A DNA stretch of 64,000 nucleotides from Thermus thermophilus HB8 (GTDB lineage Bacteria > Deinococcota > Deinococci > Deinococcales > Thermaceae), in assembly GCF_000091545.1 (NCBI RefSeq), contig NC_006461.1, positions 1,710,304 through 1,774,303 of the forward strand, written 5' to 3'. A program made the translations under genes and the position numbers. Below are positions 1 through 9,538 of this stretch, one piece after another; position 1 is the first letter of the stretch, and each line of letters begins with the position of its first letter. A model generated the notes under the pieces. The model was given only the letters and a program-made list of their open reading frames with translations, had not been told where the DNA came from and did no database searches.

Positions 1-741
1 GTAGGCCACCGTGGGGTCGGCCTGGAGGGGCATGCCCCGCTCCAGGCGGTTCAGGAAGACCCCGGCGATATAGGGCATCTCCTCGGCGCTTCCCGCCTCC
101 TTCTCCACGATGGAGGCCAGGGTGACCCAGGCGTGGACGGAAAGCCCCCGCTCCTCTAGAAGCCTCTGCACCGGGGGGGTGAGCTCCGCCTCAAAGCGGC
201 GGAGCATGGCCCGCACCACCTCCTCGGGGGTGGCGAGGAGGTCAAAGGTGTAGGTGGCGGGGAAGAGGTAGCCCTCCAGGGTCCGCCCCTCCACGTAGGG
301 GGGCTTCAGGGCCCCCGGGCGTTCCACGAGCCTGAGGAAGCCCTCCCCGTCAAGCCCCGCCTGGGAGAGCCTCCGGGCGTAGTCCACCGCCCTCTCCCCC
401 TCGGGGAAGGTGAGGGTGACGCTTAGGGGCTTCACGCCCCCGGTGAGGGCCCGGGCCAGGCGGAAGGCCCCCTCGCCCTTCAGGCGGTAGACCCCGGGGA
501 CGAGGCGCTTCGCCCGGCCCGAGAAGCGGAGGTAGGCGGAAAAGGCGTGGCCCGAGCGCAGAAGCCCCGCCTCCTCCAAAATCCTCGCCACCTCCGCCCC
601 CGTGGCCCCCCGGGGAATGCGCACCACGGCCTCCCTTCCCGTGGGGCCGAGAAGCCAGAGGGCGTAGAGGAGGAGGAGGAGGAAGGTGAGGAAGAGGGCC
701 ACCACCCCACGCCGAAGCCAGTTCCTAGATCCCTCGGGCAA
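1..741 (-). CDS. mltG: Endolytic transglycosylase MltG (YceG-like), 3' end outside window
   Basis: MltG is a membrane-anchored lytic transglycosylase that cuts nascent peptidoglycan strands and so limits their length. The visible N-terminal part has a short cytoplasmic start, one membrane helix (about residues 13-30) and the periplasmic LysM-like and catalytic regions. The motif ASIVEKEAG contains the expected catalytic glutamate, and [19 protein letters not shown] is the conserved segment near the window edge. I chose a TTG start at 741 because GGAGGA lies 5 nt upstream; it overlaps the end of ruvX by 17 nt. A GTG at 705 is an alternative but would shorten the cytoplasmic segment. The order alaS, (membrane protein), ruvX, mltG matches a linkage common in other bacteria. 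The stop lies beyond base 1. Confidence 0.88.
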
Positions 742-1132
742 GGTAGTCCTCCAGAAGCACCACGGCCGCGAGCTCGTCCAGCTTCCCCTTGTCCCGGCGA
801 AGCCGCTTGGGGGCGTGCTTGAGGCGTTCCTGGGCGAGCTTGGTGGTGAAGCGCTCGTCCCATAGCTCCACCTCCACCCCCCTGGCCCTCAAGGCCTCCA
901 CCAGGGGGAGGACCTTCCCCGCCTGGGCGCTCTCCTTGAGGTCGGTGCGCAAGGGGAGGCCCACCACGAGCTTTCCCAAACCCTCCCGCCGCACGAAGTC
1001 CAGGAGGGCCTCCACGTCCTCCTCCAGGGTCTTGCGCACCAGGTACCCCCGGCCCGAGGCCAAGGGGACCCCCTCCTCCCCCACGGCGAGGCCGATCCGG
1101 GCCTCCCCCACGTCAAGCGCGCCCACCCGCAT
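725..1132 (-). CDS. ruvX: RuvX/YqgF family nuclease (putative pre-16S rRNA / Holliday junction resolvase)
   Basis: This 135-residue RNase H-fold protein has the usual family length. Visible motifs are the N-terminal [13 protein letters not shown] strand with the first catalytic Asp, VVGLPLRTD in the middle, and WDERFTT followed by [13 protein letters not shown] at the C-terminus, which supply the remaining acidic residues. In other bacteria the family is implicated in 16S rRNA 5'-end maturation and, from structure, in junction resolution. The start overlaps the upstream membrane-protein gene by 20 nt and the end overlaps mltG, which suggests translational coupling in one transcript. Confidence 0.9.
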
Positions 1133-1796
1133 AGGCCACGCTCCCGTCCGCGAGAAGGACCCCCAGGTAAAGGAGGCCCACGCCCAAGGCCCTTCCCGCC
1201 TCCTCGAGGCCCGCCACCCCGAAGCGGTTTAGGGCGCTGGTGGAGGCGAGGACCAGGGTGGCGAGGAGGATGAGGGCCGTGCCCCGGGCCCGCAAAGGGT
1301 TTTGGCGCCGGAAGAGGAGGGTGGTATAGAGGGCCACCCCGGCCATGAGGAGGGTGCCGAGGAGGTTAAAGGGGAGGGTCCAGAGCCTGGGCGAGGTGAG
1401 GCCAGGTGGGGGGAAGGCCGCCCCCAGGGGGGCGTAGGGCTCGGGAAGGCGGGCGAAGTCCAGGGGGGCCGAGGCCACCAGGTAAAGGCCCCAAAGGAAG
1501 AGGGGGCTTAGGGCGAGGAGGAGCCCCCGGGCCGCCCTGGGCCTGAGGAGGGCGAGGCTTCCCAGGCCCAGGAAGGTCACCCCGTGCATCGCCCCGGTGA
1601 GGTACCAGAGGCGGTAGAGGAAGGGGCTCCAGCCCCCCTGGAGTCGGGCGAGGAGCTCGGCGGAGACCGCCAGGGCGAAGAAGAGGAGGCCGAGGCTGTA
1701 GAGGGCGTTGTGGAGGGAAGGCCTCCTCCGAAACCGCCCGAAGGTGAGGGCGAAGAGGGCCCAGGAGAGGGCCGTGGCCAAGAGGCCGAGGACCAT
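1113..1796 (-). CDS. Polytopic membrane protein of unknown function
   Basis: I do not recognise the family. The 227-residue protein is almost wholly hydrophobic, with about six or seven predicted membrane helices separated by short basic loops (for example GRFRRRP near residue 21 and [11 protein letters not shown] near residue 165). It has no signal peptide or cofactor motif. It sits between alaS and ruvX. A TAGAAT hexamer 6 nt before the ATG overlaps the alaS stop codon, so the gene may have its own leaderless promoter as well as readthrough from alaS. The topology is compatible with a small integral-membrane regulator or enzyme, but nothing in the sequence decides this. Confidence 0.75.
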
Positions 1797-1805
1797 GCCC
1801 CCATT

Positions 1806-4454
<2,649 letters not shown>

Positions 4455-4461
4455 GGCTTTG

Positions 4462-4479
4462 ATTATAGGCGCTTACAAT
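4462..4479. promoter_or_regulatory. Divergent leaderless promoter pair (alaS / 4487 gene)
   Basis: On the minus strand TATAAT (4467-4462) ends 7 nt before the alaS ATG. On the plus strand TACAAT (4474-4479) ends 7 nt before the ATG at 4487. No good -35 hexamer is visible for either. The two -10 elements are only 6 bp apart, so the two promoters probably compete for polymerase. Confidence 0.65.
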
Positions 4480-4486
4480 GGGCCCC

Positions 4487-4762
4487 ATGAAGGTCCAGAT
4501 GCGCCGCTACACCCTGAAGGAGGGGGCCAAGGAGGCCTTCCAAAGGGTCTTCCTGGAAACCATCGTTCCCCTGAGGCAGGCCCTGGGCTTTAGGATCCTC
4601 GGGGCCTACTGGCTTTCCGAGCGGGAGTTCCTCTGGTTCGTGGCCCACGAGGACTTTGAGGAGGCGGAGAGAGCTTACTACGCCCACCCCGAAAGGCAGA
4701 AGGTGGACCCCAGGGCGTACCTGGAGGCGGTGGAAACCCGTTTCGTGGAACGCCTTCTGTAG
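4487..4762 (+). CDS. Small NIPSNAP/Dabb-like dimeric alpha-beta barrel protein
   Basis: This is a 91-residue protein beginning MKVQMRRYTLKEGAKEAFQ. The pattern is the ferredoxin-like alpha/beta fold of NIPSNAP and stress-responsive barrel proteins: a first strand with a paired basic/aromatic motif, a helix carrying EAFQRVF, strands RILGAYWL and EFLWFVAHEDFEEAERAYYAHPE, then a C-terminal helix. Such proteins form dimeric barrels, and some act as small monooxygenases, but I see no diagnostic catalytic residue. I preferred the ATG at 4487 over the one at 4478 because TACAAT stands 7 nt before it, the leaderless spacing repeated elsewhere in this window. Its role is unknown. Confidence 0.8.
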   Translation: MKVQMRRYTLKEGAKEAFQRVFLETIVPLRQALGFRILGAYWLSEREFLWFVAHEDFEEAERAYYAHPERQKVDPRAYLEAVETRFVERLL

Positions 4763-4806
4763 GCCAGGCCACGCCCCTGGCCCCGCCTTGGGGTAGCCTC
4801 GGAGGG

Positions 4807-5949
4807 ATGGAGCTTTTCCTCCTCGTCCTCCGCAACCTCCTGGCCCGGCCCGTCCGGAGCCTCCTCACCCTGCTCGGGGTCCTGGTGGCCACGGCGAGCA
4901 TGGTCCTCTTCCTCTCCTTCGGGGAGGGCCTTAGGCGGGCCCTCTTCCAGGAGCTCTCCCGGGTGGGCCCCGCCATCCAGGTGGTGCCGGAAGGGGCGGA
5001 GGGCTTCGTCTTCGGCGCCCTCCCCGAGATCCCCCCCGAGACCCTCAAGGCCCTGGAGGAGGCAGGAAAGGCCCTGGGGGTGCGGGCGGTGGTCCCCACC
5101 CTCTTCCTCACCCGGGGGGGCTTTGACCCCAGCACCAGCTTCCTCTTCCAGGGCCTGCCGGAAGGAACCCCTCCGGACCTCCTCTACCCGGGGCTCAAGG
5201 CCAAGGAAGGCCGCCTCACCCCCTCGGAGAAAGGGGCCGTGGTGGGGGCCAAGGTGGCGGAGCGGAGCGGCCTCGCCCTGGGAAGCGTCCTGAGGCTCAC
5301 CCCCAGGCTGGAGCTTAGGGTGGAGGGGGTCCTGGAGGCGACGGGAGGCCTCGCGGACAACCTGATCTTCGTCCCCTTGAGGGCGATCCAGGAGGCCTTG
5401 GGCACGGAGAACGTGACCGCGGTGCTCGTGGCCCTAAGCCCCGGCCAGAAGGCGGAAGCGGTGGCCCGGGCCCTGGAGGAGGCGGTCCCCGGGGTGAAGG
5501 CCCAGACCACGAGCGAGGTGATGCGCTTCGCCGAACGCGCCCTAAGGATCAGCGACCTGGTGCGCTTCGGCATCAGCCTGGTGGCCCTGGTGGTGGGGGG
5601 GCTTCTCGTGGCCAACACCGTGACCATGTCCGTGTACGAGCGGGTGCGGGAGTTCGGGGTCATGCGCGCCCTGGGGGCGAGGCGGGGGTTCATCTTCCGC
5701 CTCGTCCTTCTGGAGGCCCTCCTCATCGCCCTCCTTGGCGGGGCCTTGGGGCTTGGGCTTGGGGCCCTCGGCGCCTTCGCCATCAACCTCTACACCTTGG
5801 ACCAGGTGGGCCTGGCCCTCTCGGCGGTGACGGGAAGGCTCGCCCTCTTCGCCCTGGGGGTGGCCCTCGGCCTCGGGCTTACCGCCGGGCTTCTTCCCGC
5901 CTACCACGCAAGCCGCATCCCCGTGGTGGAGGCTTTGGGGAGGGTGTAG
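4807..5949 (+). CDS. MacB/FtsX-type ABC exporter permease
   Basis: A 380-residue permease of the MacB/LolC/FtsX class. One membrane helix near residues 18-40 is followed by a large extracytoplasmic MacB_PCD domain (about 45-250), then three C-terminal helices with the FtsX-domain cytoplasmic loop MSVYERVREFGVMRALGARRGFI, and an end that reads PAYHASRIPVVEALGRV, as is typical. It ends one base before the ATPase at 5950, so the two form one transporter. TAGCCT lies 7 nt before the ATG, which suggests a leaderless transcript. Members export peptides or lipoproteins or act on the envelope; the substrate cannot be read from sequence. Confidence 0.9.
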   Translation: MELFLLVLRNLLARPVRSLLTLLGVLVATASMVLFLSFGEGLRRALFQELSRVGPAIQVVPEGAEGFVFGALPEIPPETLKALEEAGKALGVRAVVPTLFLTRGGFDPSTSFLFQGLPEGTPPDLLYPGLKAKEGRLTPSEKGAVVGAKVAERSGLALGSVLRLTPRLELRVEGVLEATGGLADNLIFVPLRAIQEALGTENVTAVLVALSPGQKAEAVARALEEAVPGVKAQTTSEVMRFAERALRISDLVRFGISLVALVVGGLLVANTVTMSVYERVREFGVMRALGARRGFIFRLVLLEALLIALLGGALGLGLGALGAFAINLYTLDQVGLALSAVTGRLALFALGVALGLGLTAGLLPAYHASRIPVVEALGRV

Positions 5950-6633
5950 ATGACCATCCGGGCGGAAAACCTCACCAAGCGCTACCGGCAAGGGGAAAAA
6001 GAGGTGGTGGCCCTTCTGAGCTTCACCTACGCTTTCCCCCCGGGGGCCACGGCGGTGGTGGGCCCCTCGGGAAGCGGCAAGACCACCCTCCTAAACCTCC
6101 TCGCGGGCTTTGACCTGCCCACGGAGGGCGGGGTCTACCTGGGGGACATCCCCCTCCACGCCCTCTCCGAGGACGAGCGGGCCGGAGTGCGGCTTAGGCA
6201 CATGGGCTTCGTCTTCCAGCAGTGGAACCTCATCCCCACCCTCACCGCCCTGGAGAACGTGGCCTTCCCCCTCCTCCTCGCGGGCTGGCCCCGGAGGGCG
6301 AGGCTAGCGCGGGCGGCGGAGCTTCTGGAGAGGGTGGGCCTAGAGGCCCGCCTCCACCACCTGCCGAGCCGCCTCTCCGGCGGGGAACAGCAGCGGGTGG
6401 CCCTGGCCCGGGCCCTGGCCCTGGACCCCCCCATCCTCTTCGCCGACGAGCCCACGGGGAACCTGGACCTGGAGGCGCGGGAGCAGGTGGCGGACCTCCT
6501 CTTCTCCCTGGGCAAGGCGCGCACCCTCGTCCTCGTCACCCACGACCTGGAGCTCGCGCAAAGGGCGGGGCGCATCCTCCATCTGAAGGGCGGGCGGCTC
6601 GTGCGGGAGGAAACCCCCAAGGCCAAGGGCTAA
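5950..6633 (+). CDS. MacB/LolD-type ABC exporter ATPase
   Basis: A 227-residue nucleotide-binding subunit. It shows Walker A GPSGSGKTT (about residues 38-46), the Q-loop FVFQQWNLIPTLTALENVAFPLLLAG characteristic of the LolD/MacB branch, signature LSGGEQQRVALARAL, Walker B ILFADEPTGNLD and switch His in VLVTHDLELAQRA. It directly abuts the permease at 4807-5949, and together they form a complete inner-membrane exporter without a linked periplasmic adaptor. Confidence 0.93.
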   Translation: MTIRAENLTKRYRQGEKEVVALLSFTYAFPPGATAVVGPSGSGKTTLLNLLAGFDLPTEGGVYLGDIPLHALSEDERAGVRLRHMGFVFQQWNLIPTLTALENVAFPLLLAGWPRRARLARAAELLERVGLEARLHHLPSRLSGGEQQRVALARALALDPPILFADEPTGNLDLEAREQVADLLFSLGKARTLVLVTHDLELAQRAGRILHLKGGRLVREETPKAKG

Positions 6634-6680
6634 GGCCTCTGGGGCATTCCGCCCACCCCTTCTGTGGCAGAATACCCCCC

Positions 6681-8012
6681 ATGGGCAAGCGGATGGTGGT
6701 CGTGGGCGGGGTGGCGGGCGGCGCCTCCGCCGCCGCCAAGGCCAAGCGGGAAAACCCCGAGCTGGAGGTGGTGGTCTACGAGAAGTCGGGGTGGGTTTCC
6801 TACGGGGCCTGCGGCCTGCCCTACGTGCTTTCCGGGGAGATCCCCCGCCTGGAAAGGCTGGTGGCCCGCACCCCCGAGGAGTTCCGGAAGCAGGGGGTTC
6901 TGGTCCGCACCCGCCACGAGGTGGTGGACGTGGACTACGAGCTCCGCACCCTGACGGTGCACGACCACGCCGAGGGAAGGACCTTCCAGGACCGGTTTGA
7001 CCACCTGGTCCTGGCCACGGGGGCGCGGCCCAGCCTCCCCCCCATCCCCGGCACGGAGCAGGAAGGGGTCTACACCCTGAGGACCATGGAGGACGGGGAG
7101 CGGCTCCTGAAGGCCCTCCCCCAAGCCCGGCGGGCCGCCATCCTGGGGGCGGGGTACATCGGCCTCGAGGCCGCCGAGGCCTTCCGCAAGCGGGGCCTGC
7201 AGGTGACCCTCCTGGAGGCCAAGGACCGCCCCCTCCCCCACTGGGACCCGGAGGTGGGCGCCCTCCTCAAGGAGGAGCTGGAGCGGCACGGGGTGGAGGT
7301 CTGGACCGGGGTGAAGGTGGAGGCCTTCCGGGGCATGGGCCGGGTGGAGGCGGTGGAGACCTCGGAAGGCGTGGTGCCCGCCGACTTGGTCCTCCTCGCC
7401 ACGGGGATCCGGCCCAACACCGAGCTCGCCCAGGCCATGGGGGTGGCCTTGGGCCCCACCGGGGCCATCGCCACCGACGAAAGGATGCGCACCAACCTGG
7501 AAGGGGTCTACGCCGCCGGGGACGTGGCGGAAAGCTTCCACCGGGTCCTCAAGCGCCCCTACTGGCTTCCCTTGGGGGACGTGGCCAACAAGCACGGCCG
7601 CACCGCGGGAAGCGTCATCGCCGGCAGGGAGGCCCGCTTTCTGGGCGTGGTGGGCACGGCCATCTTCAAGGCCTTTGACCTGGCCGTGGCCACCACGGGG
7701 CTTTCCCTGGAAGGGGCCCTAAAGGAGGGGTTCTGGGCCAAGAAGGTCTTCATCCAGAGCCGGGATGGGGCCCACTACTACCCGGGAAGCGGGCCCCTCT
7801 GGGTGGAGCTCGTCTACGAGGAGGGGACGGGGAGGCTTTTGGGCGGCGCGGTGGTGGCCCGGGGGCACGGGGCCCTGCGCATAGACGTCCTCGCCGCCCT
7901 CCTCCACCGGGAGGGGAGCGTGGAGGACCTTTTGGCCCTGGACCTGGCCTACGCCCCGCCCTTTAGCCCCGTCTGGGACCCCCTCCTCATCGCCGCCCAG
8001 CAGGCCCGCTAA
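6681..8012 (+). CDS. CoA-disulfide reductase / NADH oxidase family flavoprotein
   Basis: A 443-residue pyridine-nucleotide-disulfide oxidoreductase. FAD-binding motif VVVGGVAGGASAAAKAKR is at the N-terminus, and SYGACGLPYVLSG carries the single redox-active Cys typical of CoA-disulfide reductases and Nox/Npx enzymes. A second dinucleotide fold is AILGAGYIGLEAAEAF. GVYAAGDVAES closes the FAD site, and a C-terminal dimerisation domain follows (NKHGRTAGSVIAG onward). It probably reduces CoA disulfide or oxygen with NAD(P)H. I chose the ATG at 6681 because the FAD motif begins five residues later. No Shine-Dalgarno is visible, and AGAATA lies 6 nt upstream as a weak leaderless -10. Confidence 0.9.
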   Translation: MGKRMVVVGGVAGGASAAAKAKRENPELEVVVYEKSGWVSYGACGLPYVLSGEIPRLERLVARTPEEFRKQGVLVRTRHEVVDVDYELRTLTVHDHAEGRTFQDRFDHLVLATGARPSLPPIPGTEQEGVYTLRTMEDGERLLKALPQARRAAILGAGYIGLEAAEAFRKRGLQVTLLEAKDRPLPHWDPEVGALLKEELERHGVEVWTGVKVEAFRGMGRVEAVETSEGVVPADLVLLATGIRPNTELAQAMGVALGPTGAIATDERMRTNLEGVYAAGDVAESFHRVLKRPYWLPLGDVANKHGRTAGSVIAGREARFLGVVGTAIFKAFDLAVATTGLSLEGALKEGFWAKKVFIQSRDGAHYYPGSGPLWVELVYEEGTGRLLGGAVVARGHGALRIDVLAALLHREGSVEDLLALDLAYAPPFSPVWDPLLIAAQQAR

Positions 8013-8049
8013 GCGCCCCGTGGGGCCAAACCGAGGTGGGGGCGCCTAT

Positions 8050-8117
8050 CCGGTGTAAACCCGGGCGAAACACACCAAAAGGCCGTGTCAAGCCCGGGCG
8101 GCTACACCCTACACCGG
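8050..8117. promoter_or_regulatory. Inverted and tandem GGTGTA/TACACC repeats upstream of aceA
   Basis: CCGGTGTA (8050-8057) is a perfect inverted match to TACACCGG (8110-8117), which is itself preceded by a second CTACACC. Between them CCCGGGCG occurs twice (8060-8067 and 8093-8100). The block lies 42-109 bp before the aceA ATG, where an operator for a glyoxylate-shunt regulator would be expected. The binding protein is unknown. Confidence 0.45.
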
Positions 8118-8158
8118 AAGCGCTTCCCCCCCGAAACTGGGTCCCGGGAGGTGAAGGA

Positions 8159-9466
8159 ATGGAAGGGCTGACCCCCGAGATGCAAAGGGAAGCGGAGGCG
8201 CTCCGCCGGGAGTGGGAGACAAACCCGAGGTGGAAGGGCGTCCGGCGGGACTACCGCCCCGAGGACGTGGTGCGCTTAAGGCCCAGCGTGATGGTGGAGT
8301 ACACCCTGGCCAAGCGAGGGGCGGAGAAACTCTGGAAGCTCCTCCACGAAAGGCCCTACGTGCACACCTTCGGGGCCTACACCGGGGCCATGGCGGTGGA
8401 GATGGTGCGGGCCGGGCTGGAGGCCATCTACCTCTCCGGCTGGCAGGTGGCCGCCGACGCCAACCTGGCCTGGCAGACCTACCCCGACCAGTCCCTCTAT
8501 CCCTACAACTCCGTGCCCCAGATCGTGAAGCGCATCAACAACGCCCTCATGCGGGCCGACCAGGTGGAGCGGATTGAAGGCCGGGTGACCCGGGACTGGT
8601 ACGTGCCCATCGTGGCCGACGCCGAGGCGGGCTTCGGCGGGGCCCTCAACGTGTTTGAGCTCACCAAGGCCATGATTGAGGCAGGGGCCGCCGGGATCCA
8701 CTACGAGGACCAGCTCGCCAGCGAGAAGAAGTGCGGCCACCTGGGCGGCAAGGTCCTGGTGCCCACGGGCCAGCACATCCGCACCCTCCAGGCGGCCAGG
8801 CTCGCCGCGGACGTGATGGGCGTGCCCACGGTGATCATCGCCCGCACCGACGCCGAGGCCGCCACCCTCATCACCAGCGACATTGACGAGCGGGACAAGC
8901 CCTTCATCCTCCCGGACGAGCGCACACCCGAGGGCTTCTACCGCTTCAAGAACGGGATTGAGGCCGGCATCGCCCGGGCCCTGGCCTACGCCCCCTACGC
9001 CGACGTGATCTGGATGGAGACCTCCAAGCCCGACCTGGAGGAGGCCCGGAAGTTCGCCGAGGCGGTGAAGAAGGAGTTCCCCGACAAGCTCCTCGCCTAC
9101 AACCTCTCCCCCTCCTTCAACTGGAAAAAGTTCCTGGACGACGAGACCATCGCCAAGTTCAACCGGGAGCTCGGGGAGATGGGGTACAAGTTCCAGTTCA
9201 TCACCCTGGCGGGCTGGCACGCCCTGAACTACTACATCTGGGAGCTGGCCAAGGGCTACAAGGAGCGGGGCATGCCCGCCTTCGTGGAGCTCCAGCAGAA
9301 GGAGTTCGCCGCCCAGAAGGAGGGCTTCACCGCCGTCAAGCACCAGCGGGAGGTGGGGGCCGGGTACTTTGACGAGGTGGTCCTGGCCCTGACCCAGGGG
9401 CAGGCCTCCACCCTGGCCCTCAAGGGCTCCACGGAAGAGGCCCAGTTCAACGAGCCCGTCCACTGA
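8159..9466 (+). CDS. aceA: Isocitrate lyase
   Basis: Isocitrate lyase splits isocitrate to succinate and glyoxylate, the first step of the glyoxylate shunt, which allows growth on acetate or fatty acids. The 435-residue protein carries the catalytic motif KKCGHLGGKVLVPT, the metal-binding stretch PIVADAEAGFGG, SGWQVAADANLAWQTYPDQSLYP and NLSPSFNWKK. The start has a strong Shine-Dalgarno (GGGAGGTGAAGG) directly upstream. It is monocistronic: a repeat-rich leader precedes it and an intrinsic terminator follows. Malate synthase is not in the window. Confidence 0.97.
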   Translation: MEGLTPEMQREAEALRREWETNPRWKGVRRDYRPEDVVRLRPSVMVEYTLAKRGAEKLWKLLHERPYVHTFGAYTGAMAVEMVRAGLEAIYLSGWQVAADANLAWQTYPDQSLYPYNSVPQIVKRINNALMRADQVERIEGRVTRDWYVPIVADAEAGFGGALNVFELTKAMIEAGAAGIHYEDQLASEKKCGHLGGKVLVPTGQHIRTLQAARLAADVMGVPTVIIARTDAEAATLITSDIDERDKPFILPDERTPEGFYRFKNGIEAGIARALAYAPYADVIWMETSKPDLEEARKFAEAVKKEFPDKLLAYNLSPSFNWKKFLDDETIAKFNRELGEMGYKFQFITLAGWHALNYYIWELAKGYKERGMPAFVELQQKEFAAQKEGFTAVKHQREVGAGYFDEVVLALTQGQASTLALKGSTEEAQFNEPVH

Positions 9467-9484
9467 GGTGGCGGTGTGCAAAAA

Positions 9485-9510
9485 GGCCGGGGTGTGCCCC
9501 GGCCTTTTTT
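9485..9510 (+). terminator. Intrinsic terminator after aceA
   Basis: The 8-bp perfect stem GGCCGGGG / CCCCGGCC with a TGTG loop is followed by six T and preceded by five A. It lies 18 bp after the aceA stop. Confidence 0.93.
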
Positions 9511-9538
9511 GCACCGGCCTGGTAGAGTGTAAGAAGGA

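Noticed and set aside
6222..6680. Upstream extension of the flavoprotein frame into the ABC ATPase gene
   Set aside because: The sequence is a low-complexity shadow. The FAD-binding motif begins just after the ATG at 6681.
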